Origin: Eggerthella sp. | GTDB taxonomy: Bacteria > Actinomycetota > Coriobacteriia > Coriobacteriales > Eggerthellaceae | Length of the DNA stretch: 64,000 nt | NCBI GenBank assembly: GCA_030540085.1 | Contig: JAUNWY010000003.1 | Coordinates: 62,001 to 126,000, forward strand | Direction: 5' to 3' | In this document: positions 26,910-35,305 of the stretch, one piece after another | Numbering within the stretch: position 1 is the stretch's first letter | Layout: each line of letters starts with the position of its first letter | Notes under the pieces: generated by a model | What the model was told of the DNA's origin: nothing | Databases searched by the model: none | Seen by the model: only the letters and a program-made list of their open reading frames with translations | Position numbers and translations under genes: made by a program

Positions 26910-28052
26910 CTAGAAGTCAAACAGTTCTGCCGCTTTTTCCATGCGCTCGGCAATTTTCACGCCGAAGGGGCAATTTGCTTCACAGGTTTGGCATCCAGTG
27001 CATTCGCCTGCAGTAACGTCGAGCGATTCGTAGTGCTTCAGCACCGATTCTGGAACAGTTCCCTGCATTTCTGCCAAATCGTAGAATTTATTCACTTCGG
27101 CGATGTTGATTCCCACGGTGCATGGCTGGCAATGTCCGCAGTAGATGCACTGGCCAAAGTAAGTATGCGTGGGCGCATTGGAGAGCACATGGCCGAAGTC
27201 GCGCTCTTCCTGCGTTGCGGTTACATATTCCAAGCAGCCGTCGCACTCTGTCTCGTCCTTAAAGCCGGCAAGAACCGAAGCGACAGCGGGACGGGAAAGG
27301 CAGTATTCGATGCATTGTGTGGGCGTCATAGCGATGCCGAAAGGTGATTTTGCTGCATCGAGCAGGCGACCTCCTGCGAATGGCTTCATTACGGTAAGCC
27401 CAATGTTATTGATGCTGCACTGACGATGCAATTCCTGACGCTTCGGGTCAATGTTCGAAAGATTTTGCTGATAGTTTTCTGCGAACAGAGTGTTGATGTC
27501 CTCCGAGGGCGGCAGCATGTCGAACGCCGGATTCAGTGAAAACATGATCATCTCGATTTCGGGATACTTGCATGCTTCAAGTGCCACATCGGGGTTATGG
27601 GTGGAAAGGCCAATGTGATCGATGCGACCTGCATCTTTTTCGCTGCGGACGTATTCGATGAAGGGTCCATCCATGATGTTATTAAACTCGCTGAGGGCAT
27701 CGACGTAGTGAATAAGGCCGAGCTCGATGTGCCCTCCAAAGCAATCCAGCAGGAATTCCCAAGCGGGAACAACCTGCTCCAGGTTGCGAGTGCGTTCGTA
27801 CTGTCCGTTTTTCCAGGTGGCGCCAAAATGCCCCTGCACGATCCAGTGGCTGCGATTTTCGCATACAGCATCGCCTAGCGATCGACGGATATCGGGGTCG
27901 ACCATCCAGCAATCGACGATGTTGATACCCGCTCTTTCCGCATGACGGGCAAGACGGCGCGCAAATAATGGATCGCTGTTTGGCAGCCACTCGGCGCCGA
28001 AGCCAATTTCGCTAACTTGAAGGCCTGTTTTGCCCAACGTGCGGTATTCCAT
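26910..28052 (-). CDS. Aldo/keto reductase-fold Fe-S protein lacking most of the catalytic tetrad
   Basis: 380 residues with an AKR-like N terminus (LGKTGLQVSEIGFGAEWL) and a C-terminal ferredoxin part with CIYCGHCQPC and CTGCQTCEANCP. The expected catalytic Asp region reads NIVDCWMVDPD, with no Tyr; the Lys position reads HWIVQGHFG, with Gln in place of Lys; only His (LGLIHYVD) seems kept. It may therefore bind a cofactor or cluster without classical AKR chemistry. GAAGGA precedes the ATG. The neighbouring convergent gene is an intact AKR of the same architecture. Confidence 0.82.
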   Translation of the reverse strand: MEYRTLGKTGLQVSEIGFGAEWLPNSDPLFARRLARHAERAGINIVDCWMVDPDIRRSLGDAVCENRSHWIVQGHFGATWKNGQYERTRNLEQVVPAWEFLLDCFGGHIELGLIHYVDALSEFNNIMDGPFIEYVRSEKDAGRIDHIGLSTHNPDVALEACKYPEIEMIMFSLNPAFDMLPPSEDINTLFAENYQQNLSNIDPKRQELHRQCSINNIGLTVMKPFAGGRLLDAAKSPFGIAMTPTQCIEYCLSRPAVASVLAGFKDETECDGCLEYVTATQEERDFGHVLSNAPTHTYFGQCIYCGHCQPCTVGINIAEVNKFYDLAEMQGTVPESVLKHYESLDVTAGECTGCQTCEANCPFGVKIAERMEKAAELFDF

Positions 28053-28196
28053 GGTGGTTTCCTTCTCTGTATATGGTGATTTCGCTTTAGCTCGATATGA
28101 GAGCTGAGTCTCGCTTGCTATTGAGAAATTAGTGACGCGGTGTCACTTATGATACCATGCTGTCGAACAACAATGCGTCGTTACGCTGTAATGAAT

Positions 28197-28233
28197 AAGT
28201 GGGAAAATGGGACCTGTCCCTAAATACCCACTT
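28197..28233. repeat. Solo REP palindrome in the larB leader
   Basis: AAGTGGG...GGGAC-CT-GTCCC...CCCACTT forms one imperfect hairpin, equal to a half of the REPIN copies. It ends 13 bases before the larB start, next to its ribosome site. Confidence 0.75.
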
Positions 28234-28246
28234 GATCGGAGGGTGC

Positions 28247-29023
28247 ATGGAATCCGATGCTATAGAGAAGATCCTGGAAAGCGTTGCCGCAGGTGAAACC
28301 ACGCCTGCCGAAGCGTTGCTTTCCTTGAAGAAGGAGCCCTTTACCGACTTGGGGTATGCCAAGGTTGATCATCATCGCGCCCTGCGCCAAAATGCCACTG
28401 AGGTTATCTATGGCGAAGGAAAAACCCCTGATCAGATTCGCGGTATCGCGGAGTCTCTGCAGCAGGGTGGCGCCGAAACGGTGCTTATCACCCGTATGAA
28501 GGCCGAAGCGGTAAGCCTTATGGTCAGCCACTTCGCCGATGATTTCACTTACTTCGACATTCCGCGTGTGGGGCTGCTTGGACGCATGCCCGAACCGACG
28601 GGCAATGGCACTATCGTGGTTGCCGCCGCCGGCACCAGCGACATGTATGCTGCTGAGGAAGCGGCGCTCACTGCCGAAGCCCTGGGCAACCGAGTGCAGC
28701 GTCTCTACGATGTGGGAGTTGCGGGGCTTCATCGCCTGCTTGCGCACATGGATGACATCATGCAGGCGCAGGTTATCATCACTGTTGCCGGCATGGAAGG
28801 CGCCCTTGCCAGCGTGGTGGGCGGTATGGCTTCATGCCCGGTTATCGCGGTGCCAACCAGTGTGGGCTACGGGGCTTCATTCGGTGGCTTGTCGGCCCTG
28901 CTTTCCATGCTCAATTCCTGTGCAAGCGGAACGAGCGTTGTCAATATCGACAATGGCTTTGGAGCCGGTTTCCAGGCCCATCTCATCAATCATCTTCCGG
29001 GCGCAGCGCCCGCACAGCAGTAA
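28247..29023 (+). CDS. larB: Pyridinium-3,5-bisthiocarboxylic acid mononucleotide pathway enzyme LarB
   Basis: LarB carboxylates and hydrolyses nicotinic acid adenine dinucleotide as the first step of nickel-pincer nucleotide synthesis. The 258-residue product has the AIR-carboxylase-like (PurE-like) C-terminal half: VVAAAGTSDMYAAEEAA, LYDVGVAGLHRLL, IITVAGMEGALASVVGG and PVIAVPTSVGYG. The N terminus includes DHHRALRQNATEVIYGEGKT. The ATG at 28247 follows CGGAGGGTGC. It is followed 9 bases later by a short larC-like gene; no larE or larA is seen in the window. Confidence 0.9.
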   Translation: MESDAIEKILESVAAGETTPAEALLSLKKEPFTDLGYAKVDHHRALRQNATEVIYGEGKTPDQIRGIAESLQQGGAETVLITRMKAEAVSLMVSHFADDFTYFDIPRVGLLGRMPEPTGNGTIVVAAAGTSDMYAAEEAALTAEALGNRVQRLYDVGVAGLHRLLAHMDDIMQAQVIITVAGMEGALASVVGGMASCPVIAVPTSVGYGASFGGLSALLSMLNSCASGTSVVNIDNGFGAGFQAHLINHLPGAAPAQQ

Positions 29024-29032
29024 GGAGCGAAT

Positions 29033-29581
29033 ATGGTGCTTTCCTTCGACTTCACCGAAAACGCCACGCGCGGCCAGATCTTCGACACTCTCTTCAACGC
29101 AATGGACGAATCGCAGCACAAGCGTTTCTATGAGATAATTGAACGCGCCGAAGTGCCCGAAAAGCACCATCATGACATCGCCGAGATTAATGAAACCATC
29201 GATGTGCTTGATGCTCCTGAGCAGGTAAAATCTGATTTGCGCAGCGTGTATGCCATTCTTGCGGCTGCCGAGGCGAAGGTTCATGGGTGCGATGTGTCCC
29301 AGACCCATTTCCATGAAGTGGGGAAGGCGGGCGGCATCCGCAACGCGCTGGCTATTTGCGCAGAATTCTATGTGCTTGCCCCTGAAGAGGTTGTGGCAAC
29401 CCCCATTCAGCCCGGCGAAGGTGAAATCGAATGCGCTCATGGTGTGCTTTCGCTGCCTGCTCCCGCAACTGCCGCTATCCTAGAGGGTATGCCGCTCGCT
29501 GAGCCGCGTATGGGAGGCGAACGTTGCACGCCAACGTCTGCCGCCTTGATTAAGCATTTTGTAAAGAACTTCAAGGAATAG
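29033..29581 (+). CDS. Short LarC-like nickel-insertion protein
   Basis: The 182 residues match only the N-terminal half of LarC, which inserts nickel into the pincer cofactor: a HHHDIAEINETID stretch, AAAEAKVHG, the hallmark THFHEVGK, then CAHGVLSLPAPATAAILEG and GERCTPTSAALIKHF. The usual N-terminal glycine-rich DxxxGISGDM start is missing and replaced by FDFTENATRGQIFD, and the CTP/Mn-binding C-terminal domain (about 200 residues) is absent. It could be a separate LarC1-type subunit or a degenerate copy. AAGGAGCGAAT precedes the ATG; it is in an operon with larB. Confidence 0.78.
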   Translation: MVLSFDFTENATRGQIFDTLFNAMDESQHKRFYEIIERAEVPEKHHHDIAEINETIDVLDAPEQVKSDLRSVYAILAAAEAKVHGCDVSQTHFHEVGKAGGIRNALAICAEFYVLAPEEVVATPIQPGEGEIECAHGVLSLPAPATAAILEGMPLAEPRMGGERCTPTSAALIKHFVKNFKE

Positions 29582-29584
29582 CGT

Positions 29585-31561
29585 TTGCAAAAGCCCGAGG
29601 GCAAAACACCAGAAACACGCCGCGTTGGCTGGCTTACGTTGCCAGCCCGGCTTTCTGCGCCCTTGAGCCGCGATGTTGTCGACGGTGCGGATGCCGATGT
29701 GCCGCCGTACGACGACCAGTTGGCATATGGTGCGCAGCCGCAAAATATCGAGCAGCCGTCCAGCCAGGAAAACCTGTTGTTGGGGCGTTATCGTTTGGAA
29801 GGGGAGGCTGGCCACGGCGGCTTTGCCTCGGTGAAGGTTGCGTGGGACACGCGCATTCAGCGTCGAGTTGCCATCAAGTGCATGCCCCTTGAAGAGGCCG
29901 CTGAAATGTTCCCTGAGGGCGGAAGCATTCTTTTGGGGAAGGGCACCATTGACACTTCTGCGGTGCCCGGGTTGGAAGAGGCTCGTACCGCAGCGAAGCT
30001 TTCGGATTCTTCCATCGTTCAGGTGTACGACTTTGAAGTGCAAGATGGTATGGCGTATCTCATTTTGGAGTATGTCGACGGCATGACTCTTGCCGAAGTG
30101 TTGCACACGTACCCCGACGAAGTGGATCCCGATATTGTTTCCGCCGTATTCAAGGCAGTGGCAAAGGCGCTTCAGGTTGCTCATGCCCATCAAGTGCTCC
30201 ATCTCGATATCAAGCCCGAAAATGTGCTGATCGATAAACAGGGGCACGTTAAGGTGACCGATTTCGGCCTGGCGCGATTGGCTGGGGAGGCCGGTTATGG
30301 CGCCGCAGAGGGCGGCACGATCGGCTATATGCCGCCCGAGCAGATGGAGCAGCGCAATCTGAGCGAGCGTTGCGACGAATGGGCTCTTGCGAGCTTGGCT
30401 TATGAAATGATTTCGGGTGCCAATCCGTTTTTAGCCAATAGCATTCCTGAAGCCGAAGATGCAATTTACGATGCTGAGTTGGTCATTCCCTCCCTGTGCA
30501 TGGAGGGGCTTGACCCCGCAATAGACGATGTGATGTTCTGCGCTCTTTCGCCCGACCCCGATGAGCGTTATGCGTCGATAAAAGAGTTTGCCGATCAGAT
30601 GCAGCCTTGTTTGGGCGGGCCGCGTAAAGGTGCCAACAAACTAAAGCGCCTGGTGGGGGACGAGCTTGAAGAAACCGCGGAAGAGGAATCCGAAGAGTTT
30701 GAGCCGGAGTTGCCCGAAGAGCCGCGCGAGCTTTGGCGTCCCACGCCACGGATGAAATCGGTGTTTGCTCGCGTATGGGCAGCGGCAAGCGCAGCGGTTA
30801 TGGGCTTTTTGACGCTCAATTCCGTTGCGGCTCCTGATGCATGGAGCAATCCTATATCGTGGGGTATTCTGGCGGCGTTCGCTTTGCTTTCCGCCTTGTT
30901 GCCTTCCGTTGGTGCCCTGTTTGCCTGCGAAGCGCTGGGTGTTTCGCTGTGCGTGTTCGGCTCTCCGATTCTGGGCGTTGCCTTTATGGCTGCAGCGGCA
31001 TGCTGGTGGTATTTCACTGCTCGTCATTCGCATGAAGCTGCAAACGTTGGATTGCTTCCGGCTCTTATCGGATCGTTCGGATTTGCGCCGCTTGTTCCCT
31101 TTGCGGCTGGTTATTTGCTGCGTCCTCGCGACGCGGCGGCAGCTGCGTTGTTTGCAGGCATTCTTGCCCTAGTGCTTTCAGGCTTGGGGTCGCATGCTCT
31201 TTCGGGCTGGGATGCGGTTTCCTATGCCCTGATTCCCCTTGCTGACAACGTCCAAGATTTGGTTGCCGCTTTGCTAGTGTTGCCTTCGACGTGGATTACC
31301 TTGGCGGCTTGGGTTGCCGCTGCCGCTGTTTCGTCGGCTTTGTGCGGTACAGGCAATCGTGTTTTCTGCACGTTGGGCATGATACTTGCTGGAGCGCTAG
31401 AAATAGGCGCCATTGTGGCTGGCTCGTTGGCCGATTCGGCTGGAACCACCTTGCTTGCCAACCCGCTTGCCTTAGTGCCAGTAATTGCCGCTTTGGTGGT
31501 TGCCGTGGTACTCACCTGCACCGCCGCGCCCTCGCGCGCCTTCGTTAGCGAAGAGGAGTAA
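29585..31561 (+). CDS. Membrane-anchored eukaryotic-like serine/threonine protein kinase
   Basis: 658 residues. After a ~65-residue N-terminal stretch a kinase domain (about 67-340) has the P-loop GEAGHGGFASV, VAIK with Lys98, the catalytic loop HLDIKPENVL (Asp208; the usual Arg of HRD is Leu, so a non-RD kinase), DFG at 226-228 and PPEQM. An acidic linker (EEEESEEFEPELPEEP type) follows, then about six hydrophobic segments. There are no PASTA repeats. The TTG at 29585 sits 4 bases after the larC-like stop with AAGGAA ahead, so translation may be coupled. Confidence 0.85.
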   Translation: MQKPEGKTPETRRVGWLTLPARLSAPLSRDVVDGADADVPPYDDQLAYGAQPQNIEQPSSQENLLLGRYRLEGEAGHGGFASVKVAWDTRIQRRVAIKCMPLEEAAEMFPEGGSILLGKGTIDTSAVPGLEEARTAAKLSDSSIVQVYDFEVQDGMAYLILEYVDGMTLAEVLHTYPDEVDPDIVSAVFKAVAKALQVAHAHQVLHLDIKPENVLIDKQGHVKVTDFGLARLAGEAGYGAAEGGTIGYMPPEQMEQRNLSERCDEWALASLAYEMISGANPFLANSIPEAEDAIYDAELVIPSLCMEGLDPAIDDVMFCALSPDPDERYASIKEFADQMQPCLGGPRKGANKLKRLVGDELEETAEEESEEFEPELPEEPRELWRPTPRMKSVFARVWAAASAAVMGFLTLNSVAAPDAWSNPISWGILAAFALLSALLPSVGALFACEALGVSLCVFGSPILGVAFMAAAACWWYFTARHSHEAANVGLLPALIGSFGFAPLVPFAAGYLLRPRDAAAAALFAGILALVLSGLGSHALSGWDAVSYALIPLADNVQDLVAALLVLPSTWITLAAWVAAAAVSSALCGTGNRVFCTLGMILAGALEIGAIVAGSLADSAGTTLLANPLALVPVIAALVVAVVLTCTAAPSRAFVSEEE

Positions 31562-31758
31562 CGGGGGGGCGGCGATCTCGCTTTTTCCGATATGATGAGG
31601 GCGGCTATCGCGCTTTATGCGGCATAAAGAGGGAAGTTGCCTAAAGAACATGCTGATGTTCAAGCTACTTAGATGATGGAGCTTGGAGCGTTCGCCGAAG
31701 AGCGGAGTGGGGCATTTTGCGAAACGGTTGCGCAAGCGAGTTCGAGCGGTATTTTACG

Positions 31759-32214
31759 TTACCAGCGGTCAATACGATCGCGAGAGTCCAATTCTTCGAG
31801 CGCGTTGATGAGCTGCTGCTGGAGCTGCGCTTTCGTCAATCCCAAAACGTACGAGACGATTTCGCGATGCCGTTCTTCCGCCTCATGTTCCAGGGCTGCG
31901 TTGTAGAGAGACTCTTCCAGCTCGACCTCTCGGAGAAAGTTCGCCTCGGCATCAGGGATGGCTTTGAAGAAAAGTGCGACCTTGTGCTTGCAGACGACCA
32001 TTCGGCCTTTCGCGTGCGGGCAATCGCAGGTGGAATTGCGTGGATGCTCAAGCGACAGCCTGACGTGATACGGCTGTTCGGCAGATCCCTGTACGGTTCC
32101 CTCGAACCAGTTATCTTCAACTTTTCTGCAGGTGAGAACCATATTTGCATGGTAGATGTCCAACCCGCGCCAGGCTGATTTCGCGCTGGCGAGTTTGATC
32201 ACAGGGTGATACAT
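31759..32214 (-). CDS. SWIM zinc-finger protein of unknown function
   Basis: 151 residues. A SWIM motif is formed by Cys63 and Cys65 (STCDCPHA), Cys75 and His77 (VVCKHKVA), following a beta-rich stretch as in other SWIM proteins, which bind DNA or partner proteins. The C-terminal half is helical and charged (ALEHEAEERHREIV). The start MYHPVIK at 32214 is used because AAGGAG lies 7 bases ahead; the frame runs on upstream without a site. It stands alone, divergent from the AbiE pair. Confidence 0.75.
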   Translation of the reverse strand: MYHPVIKLASAKSAWRGLDIYHANMVLTCRKVEDNWFEGTVQGSAEQPYHVRLSLEHPRNSTCDCPHAKGRMVVCKHKVALFFKAIPDAEANFLREVELEESLYNAALEHEAEERHREIVSYVLGLTKAQLQQQLINALEELDSRDRIDRW

Positions 32215-32570
32215 AGGTAACTCCTTCGCAGGACGGAGCGCTTTCCTCATTCTATTTTAGAACCGCTTACGAGTGGTCTGAGGATGACCCGCCGTATCCT
32301 TTTAAGCAAAATGCAAGCTCGGCGATTCAGGTTTGAAAAAGGATCTTTGAAACTTCCTCAACTTTTGTTCCCGAAGCCGATGAAGCGCGATGCCATGCTG
32401 CACGTCGGTACGTGTTCCCTGGTGACGCGAAGAACTAGGCGCAATTGAGGCGATGAGATGCCAGATCTGGAGCCATTGAGTGGGAATAACGCTCGTTTAG
32501 TGCAATGCGCTGCCCAATATCCTGCGGTGCCGCTCATTGTTACGGGCATCGTTGTTTCGACTTCTAAATG
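32215..32570. other. Gene-free interval between the SWIM gene and the AbiE pair
   Basis: About 350 bases with no convincing gene, tRNA or clear repeat. Its right end leads into the abiE promoter. I see no direct repeats that would mark an insertion boundary. Confidence 0.5.
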
Positions 32571-32598
32571 TTGCATTTGTTGGGAAATAACCTACAAT
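32571..32598 (+). promoter_or_regulatory. Promoter of the AbiE operon
   Basis: TTGCAT (32571-32576), a 16-base spacer and TACAAT (32593-32598). The antitoxin ATG at 32605 is 7 bases after the -10, exactly where transcription should begin. Confidence 0.65.
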
Positions 32599-32604
32599 TG
32601 GCGC

Positions 32605-33252
32605 ATGAAGAACAAAGATCACATATCATCAATCATTGAGCTTGCCGAATCTGAGGGCGTGTTCACCACCGCCCAAGCGGCTCGACTCGATATCCCTCGC
32701 GACGCGCTGCACGATGCCTGCGTGTCAGGACGCCTCGAGCGTATCGTCCACGGAGCCTACCGATTGATGGGCTCAGGGTCAAAAGAGACCGATGAGCTCT
32801 TCGCGCTCTGGAAGCTTACCTCTTCAAAGCTATTTGCGTATGAACGCTTTGCCCGCTGGGATGGGGTTTGTGTCGGGGGGTCGAGCGCCGCCTACCTCAA
32901 TGACATGGGCGACTTTCATCTTTCCCCATACCGCTTCTTCTCGAGGGAGCGGATCAGCTCCCGTAACCCGTCCGCTCGTTTCGGTATACGCGACGTTGAA
33001 CGGCGGGATGTCTCTTTCGAGCGGGGCATTCCTGTTACTAGACCCGAGCGCACGGTTTTCGACCTTGTACTCGACAGGGAGGACCCTTCGCTTATTGCCG
33101 GCGCGCTGCGCGACGTTGCGAGTTCGGATAGCAAATTCGACTGTGCCAGGCTGCAAGAAATGCTCGTTGGGAAATATGGCGAGGCGAAAGGTGGCTCTAT
33201 CTTCAAATCGCTACTTGCTAACTCGGGAATCGTGGAAGGGGAAATGCATTGA
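32605..33252 (+). CDS. AbiEi-type antitoxin / transcriptional regulator
   Basis: The 215-residue product has an N-terminal winged helix (about residues 7-55, IIELAESEGVFTTAQAARL... then VHGAYRL) and the AbiEi_4-type C-terminal region (ISSRNPSARFGIRDVERRD, PVTRPERTVFDLVLDRED). In type IV toxin-antitoxin systems AbiEi represses its operon and counteracts AbiEii. The ATG has no ribosome site, but a good promoter is positioned so that the mRNA would begin at or within a base of it (leaderless). The stop overlaps the toxin start (TGATG). Confidence 0.88.
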   Translation: MKNKDHISSIIELAESEGVFTTAQAARLDIPRDALHDACVSGRLERIVHGAYRLMGSGSKETDELFALWKLTSSKLFAYERFARWDGVCVGGSSAAYLNDMGDFHLSPYRFFSRERISSRNPSARFGIRDVERRDVSFERGIPVTRPERTVFDLVLDREDPSLIAGALRDVASSDSKFDCARLQEMLVGKYGEAKGGSIFKSLLANSGIVEGEMH

Positions 33253-34151
33253 TGCATAAGACTCCTGCGGCATTTGAGATGGCGGTTAAGCATGCCGCCA
33301 AGGAATCGTCACAAGACACGAACCGTGCTATTGCGGGCTTTTGGCGACACAGGCTACTGTGCCGTGTGTTTGCGAACGCAAACCACTCTTTCGTGCTGAA
33401 GGGAGGGCATGCGATGCTTGCCCGCACGGTCGATGCACGTGCAACTCGCGATATAGATCTGCTCTCGAAGAGAGATTCGCTTGACGCAGCAGTCGAAGAG
33501 CTGAAACGACTTGCGGCAGCGGACCTCGGCGACTTCACCACCTTCGAGTTTTCGCGTGCGACACCTATCAAAGCAGAGGACGAGTATCGCAGCGGGCTCG
33601 ATGTGCGCTTCAAGTGTCTCGTGGGCGCCAAATACGTTCAGGACGTTTCCATCGACCTGGTCATCGACGAGGTCGCATTGGAGGACATCGACATCATAGA
33701 GCCTGCTGACAGGCTTGAGGTGAGAGGCGTAGAAGTCTGCGACTATGCTGTCTATCCAGTTGAATGCGTGCTGGCAGACAAACTTTGCGGAATTATCGAG
33801 ACTCATGACGGCAGGGCATCCTCCCGCGTGAAGGACCTCGTGGACATTGTTGTCATCGCCATATCCATGGCAGTCGATGGGACGAAGCTGCAGAAGAGGA
33901 TTGCCACAGAACTTGGAGCGCGCAAGCTCTCGATGCCGGATGCTTTTGGCATTCCCGCCATATGGAGAACGTCATATTCCTCTTCTTATCTAAAGATGGC
34001 GAGGCAGGCGCACCTTCCGTCTGAAGCCGCATCCCTGGAGGGTGCTGTGGTATTGGCGAAGAAGCTGCTCGATCCCGCGGTCGGATCGCTTTCTGATGGC
34101 ATGCTGTGGGTTCCCGAATCAGGGCAGTGGGCAAAAGAGACGAGCTGGTGA
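33252..34151 (+). CDS. AbiEii-type nucleotidyltransferase toxin
   Basis: The 299-residue product has the AbiEii nucleotidyltransferase core: FVLKGGHAML (GG at 51-52) followed by TRDIDL with Asp67 and Asp69 as metal ligands, then a helical C-terminal part with VECVLADKLCGIIE and RVKDLVDIV. The family transfers nucleotides to RNA targets and halts growth on phage infection. The ATG overlaps the antitoxin stop by one base, with AAGGGG upstream. It is convergent with the phospholipase-like gene. Confidence 0.88.
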   Translation: MHKTPAAFEMAVKHAAKESSQDTNRAIAGFWRHRLLCRVFANANHSFVLKGGHAMLARTVDARATRDIDLLSKRDSLDAAVEELKRLAAADLGDFTTFEFSRATPIKAEDEYRSGLDVRFKCLVGAKYVQDVSIDLVIDEVALEDIDIIEPADRLEVRGVEVCDYAVYPVECVLADKLCGIIETHDGRASSRVKDLVDIVVIAISMAVDGTKLQKRIATELGARKLSMPDAFGIPAIWRTSYSSSYLKMARQAHLPSEAASLEGAVVLAKKLLDPAVGSLSDGMLWVPESGQWAKETSW

Positions 34152-34246
34152 GACTGTCATGTTTGAGCAGCTTGAAGATAACGGATCGGGGCATCAACGA
34201 AAAGTGTCTGAATGGCCACGGTGGCAAGGCGTCGCACCTCGTTATG

Positions 34247-35185
34247 CTACCGCTCTACCTGCTCCCCTGAAAAATTCAGCCCCTGCGTAAGCTCGTGGGC
34301 TTGCTCCATGGTGAAGTTGCCGGAAACAATTTGGGGAATGTACTCGGTTGCTTGCTCAAGTGCCTGGTTGAACAGGTCCTGGAAGCTGGCGGTGCTCACT
34401 GTTTTCGTGAAGGGATTGATCCACGCAGCGCGCTGATGGTTGTCGAATTCGCTGGCGGTTAGCTCAACGGCGCGGTGGCTCATGGCTTGCACGAACGAAT
34501 GCTTGCGGAACTTGCGCTCGATGTTGCCCAGCGCGGTGCGCTTGATGCCGCGCGGCGAATGGAACACATGCTGGATGCGGCGGAATCCCAAAACGCTTTT
34601 CGTGAACAGATCGGGGCTTACCTCTTTGCCGTAGGCGTCGTGTACCGCCATGCTAACCAGGTAGGAAATGATGGCAAGCGTTTGCCTATCGGCTTTCAGG
34701 ATTTCCTTGTGCGGGTTAAACGAGGCAACAGTTTTGCCCTCATAGGTCCAGAGCACCATTTCGTCCAAATCGCTTTCGATGATGGCGTGCACTTCCGACC
34801 CATCCTTGTCGCTCAACCCATCGATGCCAGCATCGCACAGGGCATACTGCTGCGCGTACACCAGAGGATGCTCGGCTCGGTCGAGCAGGTAATGGCAAAG
34901 AAAGCCCGCGATATAGGCCTTCGCCAAAGGGTGGGCGGCTTCTGGCAGGTAGACTAGGCTCTGAGCGAGCGAAAACAGCAACGCGCTGGGATCGGCGTGA
35001 TGCATCAGGTTTCCCAGCTTGTGGTATTTGGCGGTAGTGGGGTTTGCTACACAGTAAAACAGCGGGTCGGGCCCCTGGTTTCCCAGCAAAAAGGCATTGC
35101 GTTCGCGTTCATTGGAAACAACGCCAGCGGCCGCTTTAGCAAGAGCTTTGCGACCGAATTGATCGTGAGTGATAATCGCTGGCAT
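34247..35185 (-). CDS. Zinc-dependent phospholipase C-like protein
   Basis: 312 residues. The N terminus ITHDQFGRKAL, GNQGPDPLFYC, HKLGNLMHHADPS and GFLCHYLLDRAEHPLVYAQ carry the clustered histidines and aspartates of the Zn_dep_PLPC family. There is no signal peptide, so it is probably cytoplasmic, and its substrate is unknown. AAGGGG lies 9 bases before the ATG. The gene is divergent from the MFS transporter. Confidence 0.8.
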   Translation of the reverse strand: MPAIITHDQFGRKALAKAAAGVVSNERERNAFLLGNQGPDPLFYCVANPTTAKYHKLGNLMHHADPSALLFSLAQSLVYLPEAAHPLAKAYIAGFLCHYLLDRAEHPLVYAQQYALCDAGIDGLSDKDGSEVHAIIESDLDEMVLWTYEGKTVASFNPHKEILKADRQTLAIISYLVSMAVHDAYGKEVSPDLFTKSVLGFRRIQHVFHSPRGIKRTALGNIERKFRKHSFVQAMSHRAVELTASEFDNHQRAAWINPFTKTVSTASFQDLFNQALEQATEYIPQIVSGNFTMEQAHELTQGLNFSGEQVER

Positions 35186-35305
35186 ATATACCCCTTCGTT
35201 TCTTTACGGATATTTTAGATATCCCGTATACATGCACCGTATACTGGTGTGCGTTTTATGATGCGTCCAAACGGGCGTGCGTTCAAGGACGAAAGGGTAA
35301 CGATT

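Noticed and set aside
32605-34151. AbiE pair as a sign of a large defence island
   Set aside because: Neighbours on both sides are unrelated single genes, and no integrase, tRNA or flanking repeat delimits an island here.
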